The position numbers and the translations under genes were made by a program. 64,000 bases of DNA, from positions 6,448,001 to 6,512,000 of the forward strand of contig NGZR01000001.1 of assembly GCA_002197995.1 (NCBI GenBank), given 5' to 3'. Under the pieces are notes generated by a model. That model saw only the letters and a list, made by a program, of their open reading frames with translations, did not search any database and was not told where the DNA came from. Of this stretch, positions 32,756 to 45,290 are shown one piece after another. The DNA comes from Gaeumannomyces sp. JS-464. Its lineage: Eukaryota; Ascomycota; Sordariomycetes; Magnaporthales; Magnaporthaceae. The stretch's first letter is position 1; each line of letters opens with the position of its first letter.

Positions 32756-33176
32756 GCGGTCAGGCAGTGGGGGAGCAGACCATCTAAGGGCGAGACGGCT
32801 GTGTGGGCAAAGCCTGCCTGCCCTGTTGCATCTTGCAAAAGACCATTGGGCTGCTTGCTAGTTCTTTATACACCTTGGGAAGATGGCGACACTTGGTCCC
32901 CAGGGTTACAAGAACTAGGCTCGGCTATAGAACCTTCCGTAGCATAAGCAGCTCGCCGTCATAAAAGCATTCAAAGCCGGTACAAGGCACACATTGCACT
33001 TAACTATGCCTATCAAATATCAAACTAGAGCAGACCCAGGCTTGAGGCGTGTAAGTCGTGTGGGTGCAGGCGCCCCATTGTGGATTTCAGGGGTAAGTCC
33101 AAGCCTGGGTTGCCCTGGTGGTGGAAAATCCCTCATAATACTGCAGGCCCGCACGCATTAACGTCCAATACCAGTC
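32756..33176. other. Intergenic, no gene seen
   Basis: About 420 bases of spacer between the transporter and tRNA-Ala. Confidence 0.35.
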
Positions 33177-33248
33177 GGGCGAATGGTTTAGTGGTATAAC
33201 GCTTCCTTAGCATGGAAGAGGTCCGGGGTTCGATTCCCCGTTTGTCCA
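33177..33248 (+). tRNA. tRNA-Ala (AGC)
   Basis: 72 bases, no intron. Acceptor GGGCGAA/TTTGTCC, anticodon stem CTTCC/GGAAG with loop TTAGCAT (anticodon AGC), T-arm CGGGGTTCGATTCCCCG, discriminator A. Confidence 0.92.
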
Positions 33249-33594
33249 AACCTTTTGCTTTTGGACTGCTCCAATACCCTCGGCTTGGGTGTGCCTTTTG
33301 ACTATCCTATCCTACGAGTAACATCCATTTTTGATCGGCCAGACTTTTACACGTCGCCCTACTTTTCCGGCCAACCCCGTGATTGCCGTCACCATTTATT
33401 TTTCGGGTCGCAACTGCGTCAAAATGGCAAAACGGAATAAAACGACACGGCACTATGCGCAAAAGCGCAGTCTGACGATGCTCAGTGCACCGTCAGCTCC
33501 AGGACATGACTGCATAAGCGCTATCTCATTTTAGCCCCTCACAGCTGTCAATCTACCGGTTCAAAACACACCTGAACTGCCGCCACGCTCATCG
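33249..33594. other. Intergenic, promoter of HET gene
   Basis: About 350 bases; nothing recognised apart from the expected promoter. Confidence 0.3.
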
Positions 33595-35991
33595 ATGGTC
33601 ATGGCTGATGCAGCTGGTTTTGAGGCTCTCGCGTTCCGGTCTGCGGATGAGATCCTCGCAGAGAACCGACGAAACACCTTTGATGTTTTCCGGCGTTTTC
33701 CGGTCGACAGCAGTGCCGGAGAGATCCGCCTTCTGAGTCTGGACGGCGGCGGGTGGGACGACCCGATCAGGGCCGACTTCCAAGTCGCTGGCCGGCCGGA
33801 GGAGAACTCGGACGTCGGTCCCGTGCAGTACAATGCTGTTTCGTACGTGTGGGGCGCAGACGACGGCACCGATGACATTTGGAGATACCGGATTTCCCTC
33901 TGCGGGAGGCCTTTGCTGGTCACCTGGAATCTGTTCTCGATCCTGCGCCGTCTGCGCGCCCACAACAACGAGAACTCTCGGCAGGGCGCCGGCGAAGCCG
34001 CAGGGCTGCCGCGGCTGCTGTGGGTCGACGCCGTCTGCATCAACCAGGCCGACGCGGAGGAGCGCGGGCGCCAGGTGCGCATCATGGACAGGATCTACTC
34101 GGGCTGCGCCGAAGTGCTCGTCTTCCTGGACGAGTGGCAGCGGCAGTCCATTCCCAACCACGAGGCGGACCCCGAGAGGTCCTGGCGGTTCCGAGGCGAC
34201 GCGACAGACTTGGGACGGCTATGGGAGGGCTATCGGTCCATGTTTGAGATAGCCGCCGGCAGGCAGCTGGAAACCTTGGGGGAGGAGAATGCGCCCGGGG
34301 AGCCAGGGAGTTTGGTGGCGACGACATCCTTTGTAGGCAAGACCACGGATACCCAGATGTCGTTCCAGCTTGCGTGGGCTGTCCGGCTGTTCGCCGAGGG
34401 GCGCCACATCAGCGAGATAGCCCCTTCCGGCCTGACATGGAGGTCAGCGTCGAAACCGTGGAGTTCATCGACAGCCTGGCGGACTTCGCCTCGCGCATAG
34501 GGTCCGCAAGGTGGTTCGGCCGCCTCTGGGTGGCCCAGGAGGGGGTGCTGGGCCCTGCCGTGCGCGTGCTGTTCGGCGCCGCGTCGCTGCCGCTCAATAC
34601 CATCATCGCCGCGCGGGCGACGTACCAGAGCCACGCCGGGTGCGAGCGCTGCGAGGCGCCCGAGATCAGGTCCAAGCTGCTGCGGGCCGCGATCCAGCGC
34701 TTCTTCGACAGCATTAACGACATCGCGAGCCTCCGGCACGAGCGGGGGCGCAAGAGGCCCCTCCTCGAGCTCTGCCTCCGCTTCACGTACCGGGACGCCG
34801 GGCTGGACCACGACCGCGTGTTTGCGCTGCTCGGGCTGACGTCGCAGGCCTTCGAGCCGGACTACGAGGAGGAGCTGGCGGCGGTGTATACTCGGGTGTG
34901 TAGATCTCACATCGCCGAGCACCGCTCCCTCGCCTGTTTGTCGTTCGCCGAGTTTCGCTACAGGTGCAGATACACCGACGCGTTCGAAGACGACGATGCC
35001 TACGGCGGTCTCATGCCGTCGTGGGCTATCGATTTCTCAGCCGTCTCCGAGGAGAGGGTCAACGGGAGCTACCTGGTCTGGTTCCAGCGGCTACCCAATT
35101 TCAACGCCTGCAAGGGTCTGGCCCCCCGCGGCCGACGTCGACGATGATAACACGCTCCTGCTGCAGGGGATTGAGTTCGACCGCGTGGCCAAGCTTGCCA
35201 ACAAATGCCGACCTACCTGGCCCCGCACGTACGATCCTACCTTCGGTGACTGGGATTGGGATATGAACGGCTCTGAAGAATCGGAAGACGAAGGGGAAGA
35301 CGAAACAACGTGGGCCGACACAGCGAGCCTACGGGAATACACGAGCAGCATTTTCGACGAGGGGAAGGCTGACATGTTTTATCACCGGAGGAACCTGGTC
35401 AGATCCAGATCGCGAGATCCTCAGCGTGACGCCTACGTCGCAGGCGGCACCTGGGCCGACGCGTGGTGGCGAACGCTCTGCCTCGACCACGGCTGGGGTC
35501 CGGGCAGGCAGCTGCAGAGAGTATCCGAGAACGAGGTACGGGTCCTGTCAACGTCCATAGAGCGGGAGGAGCCCTGCATGACGCTGAAAACGCTCCATGA
35601 GGTCGAAGCGGCCAGGAAGGCAGCTGGGCCCGGCACGTCGTTTGATGACTTCCTCCGCAGTCTGGAGACCGGGGACTTCAACATGGGCACACGCACGGTC
35701 GACATGGTGAATGCCATTGCGCCCGGGATGATGGGCCGCAAGATGTTCCTGACGGAAAAGGGCTACTTGGGATTAGGTCCGGCTAATGTGTGGGCGGGAG
35801 ATTCTGTTTTCATCCTGCCTGGAGCCAGGGTCCCGGTGATTCTGAGACAGATGGTTGGCGACGAGGGCCTCGTGACCACCGAGTACGGGTCGGTGTATAA
35901 ACTCGTGGGAGATAGTTATATCTACGGGATAATGGACGGCGAGGCAGTTGCTGCGACTGGCTCTACAGCGGTGTCGTTGCTGATTGCATGA
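33595..35991 (+). CDS. HET-domain (heterokaryon incompatibility) protein (two frame breaks)
   Basis: About 798 residues, no intron seen. The HET domain occupies about residues 40-200: VQYNAVSYVWG, PLLVTWNLFSILRRLR, LPRLLWVDAVCINQADAEER and QVRIMDRIYSGCAEVLVFLDE are the classical blocks. HET proteins trigger cell death after fusion of incompatible hyphae; the fold is considered distantly related to TIR. The long C-terminal part ends with the usual module GYLGLGPANVWAGDSVFILP ... YKLVGDSYIYGIMDGEAV. One base is missing in the C run at 34421-34424 and one extra in the C6 run at 35122-35127; both restorations give smooth reading. Recognition partner unknown; no WD or NACHT domain is fused. The neighbouring gene 270 bases downstream, same strand, is a 2H phosphoesterase. 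Confidence 0.87.
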
Positions 35992-36262
35992 CGAGACCAT
36001 CAATAGCTCAGAAACGAGCACGGAGCTCACGTCCAATAAATTGGCTTGCAGCAGCTTGAAGAGAGCTGCGGGGATCACATCCAATAGATGCAAGACCCCA
36101 AGCCTGAGCTGTAACGGTTCCCGCGCCTGGCAGCTTGTTCAACCTAACCCCACTTTCCGCGGGATTCTCGACAATATCGCCGAGAGTTCTGGCATTGACC
36201 ACCAGTTCAAATGAAAAGACAAGAAACCTCAAGATCACAGGTACCTTACCAGCAAGGGAAAC

Positions 36263-37013
36263 ATGGCCGAGTCGGAAAACGACGAGTCCCAGAGGACTTT
36301 GAGCGACCACTCCCCGCCCAGAATTCCCCATTGGCGTGCCCAGCAAATTCGACAGCACGGCAACGTGCAGCATTTCCCGGGAAACACCATCCTCTGCCAC
36401 CTCTCGTCGTCGAGCAGCCTATACGCGTCGCTGCTGGCCCTGCACAAGAAGCTAGAGGACAGCCCGTTCGCGCGGCTCATCACGCTGCTCCCGCCGCCGA
36501 GCTGGCACATGACGGTGTTCGAGGGCGTCTGCGACCAGGTCCGCAGGCCGGGCTTCTGGCCGTCCGACCTGGCGCCCGACGCGCGCTGGCCGAGTGCGAC
36601 GCGCACTTTGGACGCAAGCTCGGGCCTCTGCAACTGTCCGGTGGCGACGGCGCCCGCCCGCCGCCGTACCGCGTCCAGGTGGCTGGTGTCGACCCGCTCG
36701 AGGTCGGCATTGGGCTCACGCTGCGGCCGCGGGACAAGGACGAGGAGGCGAGAATCAGGGGCTAAGGGACCTGCTGTCGGACCTGCTGCTGATCCGGCAT
36801 CCGCAACACGCCACGTATGGGCTGCATCTGAGCGTGGCGTATCTTCTGCGGCACTTGACCGCCGACCAAAAGAGGGAGCTGAGGGCGCTGGTGGAGTCGC
36901 ACTTTGATGAGTTGCCGGTCGACTTCGAGCTTGGGCCGCCCGAGTTTTGCACGTTCAAGAACATGTTTGCTTTCGAGCGTGTAATGTACCTCTCGGACCG
37001 AGCCAGCGGCTGA
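36263..37013 (+). CDS. DUF1868 2H-phosphoesterase-like protein (two frame breaks)
   Basis: About 250 residues. HFPGNTILCHLS begins the fold, and the paired H-x-T/S-x motifs of 2H phosphoesterases are seen as SWHMTVFEGV and GLHLSVAYLLRHL; the linking region includes EDSPFARLITLLPPPS. This family hydrolyses or ligates cyclic phosphates and oligonucleotide-type bonds, but DUF1868 members have no established substrate that I know. Two single bases are missing, near 36581-36586 and in the G run at 36758-36761; restoring them joins LAECDAHFGRKLGPLQ and DEEARIRGLRDLLSDLLL. ATG at 36263 is the first in frame. Intracellular, no signal peptide. Tandem with the HET gene, 271 bases apart. Confidence 0.78.
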
Positions 37014-37620
37014 GTGGGCTGGCTGGGTCAGCCGGCGGGGTGCTCGAGTAGCTCTCCGGGGATTTCTCTAGCACCGCCGATACGACAAGCAGCAGTCAAC
37101 CGGACATCTCGGAGAGTCGAGACCGACCACACATCATCCATCACTCGGCTGGCTGCACGCAGGCCTGCAGCTCGGTGTAACGCAAAGTTTACCGGTAATG
37201 GGGGCGAGATGAACATGTCCTATACTGTAGATCGTGCTATTGTGACATGGAAGACGTGTCTTTCTTATGAAAGCAGCCAATCCGAATTCCCATTTCAAGG
37301 AGTGCGGATGCGGACCAGGGGAGCCTCTCAACATGTATCCCGTCAACCGAGAGCCCTAAACCGTTCCCCACCACTGTCCCGAGTCCCACCCTTGTCATCT
37401 CACAAAGCCAAGAAGGATCCACCTTCCAGGTTTAGGTCCTCTCCGGCCAACCGGAGCCAGATGGCCTCACGACTATTTTTTTCTTTTTTCTTCCTCCTCG
37501 TCCGAAATATCTCTCTCGCAGAGCATAAAGCCGGAGCCCCATTTCCCAATTGCCTCCCCATCACGCCGAGTCGACCTCGCAGGACCAACCTCCTCGATAA
37601 ACCCTCCACATAAAGCAAAC
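37014..37620. other. Intergenic, promoter of mitochondrial malate dehydrogenase
   Basis: About 600 bases with a pyrimidine-rich stretch (about 37478-37500) shortly before the malate dehydrogenase start. No gene seen. Confidence 0.4.
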
Positions 37621-38944
37621 ATGTTCGCTGCTTCAAGGATCCAGACCAGGGCCTTCTCGGCCTCGGTCCGCAACGTACGTGCTCAACCATGTCATCTTGG
37701 CTCTTTTGGGGCCGCCCCGTTCTTCCGGCGTCGGAGCTCGCCGCTTCTCAATTCCACCCTCGCCGCCTTCGTGTCTTGTCGTAGAAAAAAGACTGTTCCA
37801 TAGACTTGCTTGGGAACAATGGCACTGACACTGGCCATATTGGGCTTTTGTAGCTTTCCAAGGTCACCGTCCTCGGTGCTGCGGGTGGCATTGGCCAGCC
37901 GCTGTCGCTGCTCCTGAAGCTGAACCCTAGGGTCAGCGAGCTGGCTCTCTACGATATCCGCGGCGGGACCTGGTGCGTCATTTTGTCACCTTGGACTCTC
38001 TTTGGCTTGGAACTAGGCGTGGCACCCCGAGAATATTGCCCGGCCGCCGCCAGTCTCACTCGACCCCGTTGCTTGCTAACGCCTCATCCGCCGCCACCCT
38101 CCCAGGCGTCGCCGCCGACATCTCGCACATCAACACCAAGTCCTCGGTCACGGGCTATGACCCGACCCCCTCGGGCCTGGCCGCGGCCCTCAAGGGCTCC
38201 GAGGTCGTGCTGATCCCCGCCGGCGTGCCCCGCAAGCCCGGCATGACGCGCGACGACCTGTTCAACACAAACGCCTCCATCGTCCGCGACCTGGCCAAGG
38301 CGTGCGCCGAGTCGTGCCCCGAGGCCAAAATCCTCGTCATCAGCAACCCCGTCAACAGCACCGTGCCCATCTGCGCCGAGGTCTTCAAGGCCCGCGGCGT
38401 CTACAACCCCAGGCGCCTGTTCGGCGTCACCACGCTCGACGTCGTGCGCGCCTCGCGCTTCGTGTCCGAGATCAAGGGCACCGACCCCAAGGACGAGAAC
38501 ATCACCGTCGTCGGCGGCCACAGCGGCGTCACCATCGTCCCGCTCCTGAGCCAGAGCGCCCACCCGGACCTGTCGTCCAACGACGTCCTCATCAACCGCG
38601 TCCAGTTCGGCGGCGACGAGGTCGTCAAGGCAAAGGACGGCGCCGGCTCCGCCACCCTGTCCATGGCCATGGCCGGCGCCCGCATGGCCGAGTCGGTCCT
38701 GCGCGCCGCCCAGGGCGAGAAGGGCGTCGTCGAGCCCACCTTTGTCGACTCGCCCCTCTACAAGGACCAGGGCATCGACTTCTTCAGCTCAAAGGTCGAG
38801 CTCGGCCCCAACGGCGTCGAGAAGATCCTGCCCATCGGCGACGTCGACGCCGTCGAGCAGAAGCTGATCGATGCCTGCCTCGTCGATCTCAAGAAGAACA
38901 TCGAGAAGGGCGTTGCCTTTGTCGCCTCCAACCCCGGCAAATAA
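37621..38944 (+). CDS. MDH1: Malate dehydrogenase, mitochondrial (frame break)
   Basis: Interconverts malate and oxaloacetate with NAD in the TCA cycle. Exons 37621-37674, 37854-37972 and 38106-38944; introns GTACGT...GTAG and GTGCGT...CCAG. The N-terminus [18 protein letters not shown] is a mitochondrial presequence, followed by [20 protein letters not shown] (NAD-binding), [17 protein letters not shown] (mobile loop with catalytic arginines), [25 protein letters not shown] and the catalytic [12 protein letters not shown]. Near the end of exon 2 one extra G in GGCGGGA (37965-37967) breaks phase; without it the reading is [15 protein letters not shown]. About 336 residues, the usual length for the mitochondrial isozyme. 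Confidence 0.95.
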
Positions 38945-39782
38945 GTCTTTGTTTTTTTTTTACTCTGATCATCTGCAGCCTCTGCCACGACGAACGACCG
39001 CGCACCCACCCCTGCTCCAAATTGAGATCATCAGTGCGATTCGGCAGCCTTTTAACGCTGCCAAATGTCAATTGGAGATGCGGATGTTGTACGCGTTTGG
39101 AATGTGGGTGTCTTGAGCTCGTGACTGGGCGGGGAGGCAGGACATGAGCATGGGTAGGGATGCATGCATATGCAGCATTTTAGATCTTGCACTGGCCCAA
39201 AAAGTAGAAAAAGTAAAAGGCGATGATAGACGATTTTTCGTCGTGTACCATACAGGCAGAACATGAACCTCCTATTTCCACCTTCATCCCCCGTTCTTCT
39301 CGACTGTATTCTCGATGATTTTTGCTCAAAAGTGTGTTGTTATCTCAACTCTTAGGGAGGGGTTGATGATGGTGCGGGGGATTCGAGCTGTCTGTGCTCA
39401 ACATGACGAAACTCTTTGAACCCACAGGGAGGCCAAAAATACATGTATCCACACCGGTGCAGGCTACTAGCATGTATTGAGGCTTCAATGACGGTCAGTT
39501 ATGACCAACCTAAGCCATACCACCTATCTACAAATTTGCTGTTCCGAACCGGTATGAAGTCAACGAAAGCAGATGGTCTAGTCTAAGTGTGGGGAGCGAG
39601 TTACGAGAAAGAGTCGAGAGGTGCCGCCCGCGTTACTTGAAAGGCTGCTCCGGTCCACGCACCGACGCTCTAGGGTTGTGAAAGCCGGGCTATGATTGTG
39701 ATTTCAGGCATCTTTAATCGTGCCATGAGGTGAACAGGACATCGGAAAGGGAGAGAGAAAAAGGGTGACGGGCCACCTGGCC
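38945..39782. other. Intergenic between convergent genes
   Basis: About 840 bases between the 3' ends of malate dehydrogenase and the P5A ATPase; no gene recognised. Confidence 0.4.
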
Positions 39783-42700
39783 TTACCTGCCACCTGCAGC
39801 CTGATTTTGAGGAGGCAGCTGAACTCCCCACCGCTCTGCCAGCTCCCTCTTCTTCACCTCCATCTTGCGCTCGTACTCCTCCACCTGCTCCAGCCGCTTC
39901 TTCTCCTCCTCTTCCATCTTGACCTTGAGCTCCGCCTCCTTCCGAACGCGCTCGCGCTCGAGCTGGTCGGGCCTGCGCTCGGCGATGTCACGCGCCTTGA
40001 GGTCGCTGAAGAGGTATTTGAACACCACCTCGATGATCCAGCAGGCGGCGTAGTCGACCACCATGACCGTGGTCAGCGTCTGGCGGAACTCGGCCGTGAA
40101 AGGAACCAGCTTCATCTGCTCGTTCAGCTCCGGGATCAGCTCCAGAGAGCATGAGAAGGCAATGCCGCTAACTCCAATGATGCCCCAGTACATGCCGCGG
40201 TTCTCCGAGATGGACTCGCGGAAAGGCCGACCCTGGTAGTTGATGGCAAAAGTGCTGATCTGCTGGATGAGCTGGAGCAGGTAGACTGCGCTGTTGAGCA
40301 GAGACGGCGAGAACTCGGCCTCGAGATCGATCGTTTCAGAGCGCCTGCAACAGGTTCGCGAGTTAGAATATGTTGCCCAGGGCCGCCAGCGATTTCAAGG
40401 ATGAGACGGAATAAAGATCAATAACTTACGGTGCGATCTTATCGCAGAACCGAGCGATGAAGATCAAGGTCGCAATGTGCACAGCGAACTGTCCGAGGAT
40501 AGATCCGATGATGTAAAAGTTGAAGATGTTGGGCTGCGGACGCTCCTTGGACAAGCCCTCCACAGAGCGGGCGCGCGAGATGGACAGGAAGCAGACACTC
40601 ATGAGCATGCCGCTGATAGTGTACTGTCCATCGCCAAACTTGATGCCCTCGAGGTACAACACACTGAGACTGTAGGCGGTGATCAGGCAGTTGAGCGCGA
40701 GGATCTTGTACATCTGAATCGTCGCCACGAGGGTACAGCGCCCCTGCCGGATGATGTTGGGCACGGCGATGACGTTGCGGAGCTTGCTGGTGAAGGGCGC
40801 GGCAACCGACGCGTCTCCGAGCTTCAGCGAAGGCGGCTCGCCGTCGTCCATCTCGCTCTCCATCATCGAAGCTGTGAGCTTGTCGGCGAGCCCAGCTGCC
40901 TTTTCGGCCATCTTGGCCTGCCGGGGGTCCTGCTTGAGGAGCTGCCGGGCGCCGGGCGACGTTATGGTCTCGATCGGGTGTCCGCTAGCCTTGATCAGAT
41001 CCTCCACCGGCACGTTCTTCAGCTTCGCCTCGCGCTCCATGGCCTTCATGTAGTGCGGGTTGGTCGGTCCAGGCGGGTACAGGTGGGCGATCATGACGGG
41101 CACAGGGGGCGTGGGCTGGTTGAAACGCTGCATCAGCTCAACCTGCTTCTGGTACATCTGCTTCATCTTGTCGTTCCTCGAGTACTCGGCGATGCGCTGC
41201 AGATCCTGCGGGGTTCCATTGAGCAGGGCGACTCCGATGTGCGCCTGCTTCAGTGCGCCCACGTCGTTGGTGCCATCGCCAGCCATAAGCGTGTAGTAAC
41301 CCATATCCTTGAGGCCAAGCAGAATCTCTTCCTTCTGCTTGGGCGAGACGCGCGCGTAGACCCACGTATGCCGGAGCAGCTGATTGAAGCCGGCCTGATC
41401 CTTGAACTTAGCCAAGGCGTATCCGGTAACGCAAATGTCGTTGTCCTTGAGAATCTTGGAGTCGATCGGCTTCGCCGGGTCGACATCGATGTGGATCTTG
41501 TCGTCAACACTATGCCAGACCAGCCCGTTGCCACCCTCGTTGTGCTCAGGCGCATCCAGGATGAGCACATCGCGGTCCACGATCTCCACCTCTCGGGCCA
41601 CATGGACGGCCGTAAGCGGATTGTCGCCCGTGATCATGACGACCCTGTGACTGCTCTCGTTCAGCATCTGGACGGATTGCTTGGCGTCGTCTTTGAGCGG
41701 GCAGTGCAAAACCAGGAATCCGGCAAAGGTCAGACCAGACTCGACAGACTCCCGCTTGAGGTCGTTGATCTTGGATGCGCCCAGTTCGCTGTCCGTAGTA
41801 AGTTGCTTGAAGGCCAGAGCCAGGACACGAGAACCCCGGCGGGTGAAGTATTTGTAGGTCTCTTCGTAGTCCTTGGGGACTGTCACCAACATCTTCATGA
41901 TGGTCTCCGGCGCGCCCTTCACACCGACAAATGTACCCTGCAGCTTGCGCCCTGTCATATCCTTGCCGTGAACGGTTGCGACGGAGCTCTGGCGCTTGAG
42001 AGCAGAAGAGAATTGGAACCGACGCTTGATCTGGACAGCACCAGTGATTCCACCGTTGGCGGCGGCGGTAGCCTTATGCGTGAGAGTATCATTCTTCGCA
42101 AGTCCCCAGCCAAGAGCGGCCAGCGTTGCCTTCTCCATGGGGTCTCCAACGATGTCACCCTCGTCGAGCTTCACAAGCGCATGGGCGGTAGCCAGGACAA
42201 GGGTCGTCTCGATGCCCGCAGCGTGGACAGGGGTCATATGGCTGTGAGCGCCGTCGGACTCACGGGGAGTGTCGGTGCCAGAGTGGCCGAGTCCGAGACC
42301 GGCAATGCCTTCAACGACGAGGTCCTCGCCCGTGAGAGTGCCGGTCTTATCGAAGCAGGCAATATCGATACGGCCGGCGAAGGGGATGCGGAAGGGCTCG
42401 GTGCAGAAGATAGCAAACTTGGCGAGGGCGGCCAAGCTGGTGTTGACGGCGAGACTGAGCTCCATAGGAAGCTCAGGTGGCACAACGCTGGTGACGATGA
42501 GGATGCAGTCGAGGAGCAGCTTGGAACGCTTCCGGTCCTTGCGGACACCCTCGTCCCACACATACCAGGAGGCAGCCAGCGCGAATACGAGCAGGAAGAG
42601 GATGAAGAGCAGGGCCTCGGCGTTGTTGGCCGAAACGCGCTCCGTCGAGTAGATCATGGTCCGCACAAGACTTCCCTGCGAGGTCTCGAAGCCGGTCTTG

Positions 42701-43999
42701 GTCACGATCGCCATGGCTCCGTCGTCGGGCGGCCGCGGCACGCCCGAGGCAATCTTGGGCCTCGCCTCTTCAGCTGTTCCATGCGAGATCTGCAGAACCT
42801 TGGTGCCGCCCCAAAGGAACGAGTTCTTGTCCAGGCCTTCGGGCTCCAGCTCCGCGTCGGCGGGGCGAAGCTGAATCGACTCCTTCAGCAACGGCGTGCT
42901 CTCTCCTGAAAGCATAGCCTCGTTGACGATGGCGGTTCCCTCAACAAGAATCATGTCGCAAGCGACGCCGCTGTCCTCCTTGGTCCTCGAAACCGATACC
43001 AGGTCGCCCGGAACGAGCCTGTCGCTCGGGACCTCAACCCACTTGCCCAGGCGGTAGACCCACATATCGAAGGGCTTGAGGCTCATGCCGCGGAACTCGG
43101 TGAGCGTGCGTTGGCGCTGCCAGACGACGGTGCTCTCGAAGGCCACGAGCATGACCAGGGTGAAGAGCGAGTAGTACCAATAGTCGTCCAGCATCCACAG
43201 GCCGACGCAGAAAATCTGGAAGACAAAGAAGGGGGCGACGGCGTGCTCCTGGAAGAGCTCGGTAAAGGAGGGGACGGGGATGTCGAAGGTATTGGTTCCA
43301 TAGTGCTGTTCGATCCGAGTCAACTCAGTAGCTGTCGTGATGCCCTTGGAGAGCTGGAAGGTCTCCAGGTTTGGCTTTGGCTCGGCGTCGATGTTGTAGC
43401 TGAGAGTCCTGAAGCACTTCTGGGCGGGGTCAAAGAGGAACCGGCGCTTCTGGAAAAGGAACGAGACGTTGTCCTTGCCTCCAACCTATGTCACCAAAGC
43501 CAGCGGGGTCAGCACAATAATCTCAGCATGACTGCCGGCCGGCGGAGTGATGCGCCAAGGGCGTGATCCGCGCATCAGGAGAGCGATATAGTGAACAAGA
43601 GAGTGCGGCAGGCGTGGGGATCGTACCTTGTCGCGTTCGATCTTGCATATGTCGGCGGCACCAGCATTGGCAATGGGGATCAGCTTGATGAGCTGCGCAT
43701 CGTCGACGGACTTGCTTTTGCTCGCGGTGAAGAGCGCCCTGAGGTTGACACTCCACTTGGTGCTCAGCCAGGCCAGGCTCTGGAAGGTGATGATGGTGCC
43801 GAGCCACACGAAGGTCCACTCCGGGGCACCGATGTATTTGTTGTACAGGTCTGTGCTGAGATAGAAGCGCAGGAAGACGGGCCATGCGATGGTGAAAGGC
43901 CAGACATATGCGTGGGAATACAGAGGCAGCGGCCTCAGCAGCTGTGCGTGCTTGATCTGGACGTTGTCCACCAGGGGGTGGCGACGGCGAGGGCGCCAT
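39783..43999 (-). CDS. spf1: P5A-type ATPase Spf1 (ER transmembrane helix dislocase; frame break)
   Basis: ER P5A P-type ATPase, about 1329 residues, needed for membrane-protein quality control and ER ion and sterol balance. Exons on the minus strand: 43999-43627, 43485-40430 and 40344-39783, introns 43486-43626 and 40345-40429. Start MAPSPSP followed, after removing one extra base in the C5/G5 run at 43974-43978, by DNVQIKHAQLLRPLPLYSHA, the family N-terminus. Motifs: AMLSGESTPLLKESI (actuator), ACFDKTGTLTGEDLVVEG (phosphorylated Asp), GDGTNDVGALKQAHIGVALL (hinge), and the P5A-typical VPPELPMELSLAVNTSL in helix 4. The C-terminus is a charged helix (KKRLEQVEEYERKMEVKKRE). The long open frame on the opposite strand is only its shadow. 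Confidence 0.95.
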
Positions 44000-45290
44000 G
44001 GTCGGCTCGGCCGAGTGCGGCGGTCACACTTTGTAGCGAGACTCGCAGCCGCCTGTCGTGAGGTTGGGGCACCTAAGGTATCAAGGAGAGCGCAGAGACA
44101 AGGGCATTGCGCGTGTCCAGGATGGCGACACGGCAGTCAAGTCTCTGTTGTGCGTGGTGGGGGAAGACGTTGAGCCGCGGTTCTGGGCTTGATTTTTATT
44201 TTTAAAGCTGCAAGCTTTCGTTCCATCAATGCGATCTGTACTTTTCGCCGTCTGTGGTTGGGTGGGCGGATGCCCGCCGAAAGCTCAGGGGGGCAGCCTC
44301 TGGGGCTTTGTGCACGGGCCAGGTCTGTGGGTGGCCTGGATTTTGATGGGCAGGGTTCCAGCAAATCGAGTCCAATCGCCTCGTTCGGGCAACCCGAGAG
44401 GTGACGCAGGATTCCGCCCAGGGGCGGAGTCCTTGTTGCGTCGCATCCCTGGTCCCTGGACACCAGGCAGCATCTCAACCTGTGCTCTCAGTGGCTTGCA
44501 GGTGGCCTGTGAAGCCTTGTTTGATCTCAGCAAATCTGTCAGCACTGGCCTCCGTTTCTTCTCAACGGCACCTGTTCAAGAGGCGTCCAATGTGCTGGAT
44601 GGACCCGACACGACAAGACGACACGACACCCTTTACATTGCATCCCGACTCCTACGTCATCTGCTCGTTTCTGCCTTCCTGGTCCTGAGACCCTGTGGCT
44701 TTCTCAATCCTCAAACATGGATCTCTCTAAGTTCTGTGCTTAAATGGGGCTGCACAACCGTTAGAATTCGTCATGGATCAGCCGAAAACCACAGTTACTG
44801 GTCCAAGCAACGCCGACAGCAGGATGATGCCTTCGATGCTCGAGCTGTTACAAGTAGCTCATGAATACAAGCTGATTCGAACAAAGAATTTCCATCTCTG
44901 GCGTGCTTTTGGATAACTTTAGCCTCAGGGCGGGCTTGGAATATGTACGGACTCCTACCCTTGCTCGCCAACTGGAGAGCAATTGTTCAACTTCCGAACC
45001 GATGGAGCCATGCCGGGGGCTGAATGTGTACCCGTCAGTGCGCTGTGGGATGCCCCAAGCTAAAGCCCAGCGTCCCCGGTCCCTAAACCCCCACTAAGCA
45101 AACATCCATCATTGCTTCGCGTCATCCTGGGCCATCTTCAATCATCCCCCCGAGCAAGAGCCCATAAAGATCTTATATTAGACCTAGAAAATTCTGTCCG
45201 ACCTAAGCTGGAAACTCCCGCAAAGCCTGGCGTGTTTTGCTTGGTTCCCCTCAAATCGGGAATACACTCTGCGAGACATCGAGAGTGAAA
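44000..45290. other. Intergenic between divergent genes
   Basis: About 1.3 kb between the starts of the P5A ATPase and the ASC-1-like gene; holds both promoters. No family signal in any open frame. Confidence 0.45.

Noticed and set aside
40477..42909. 810-codon open frame on the + strand
   Set aside because: It lies opposite the P5A ATPase exon and has no family motifs; GC-rich codon use on the other strand keeps it open.
44229..44864. 211-codon frame between Spf1 and ASC-1 genes
   Set aside because: Mixed composition, no motif, lies in a divergent promoter region.
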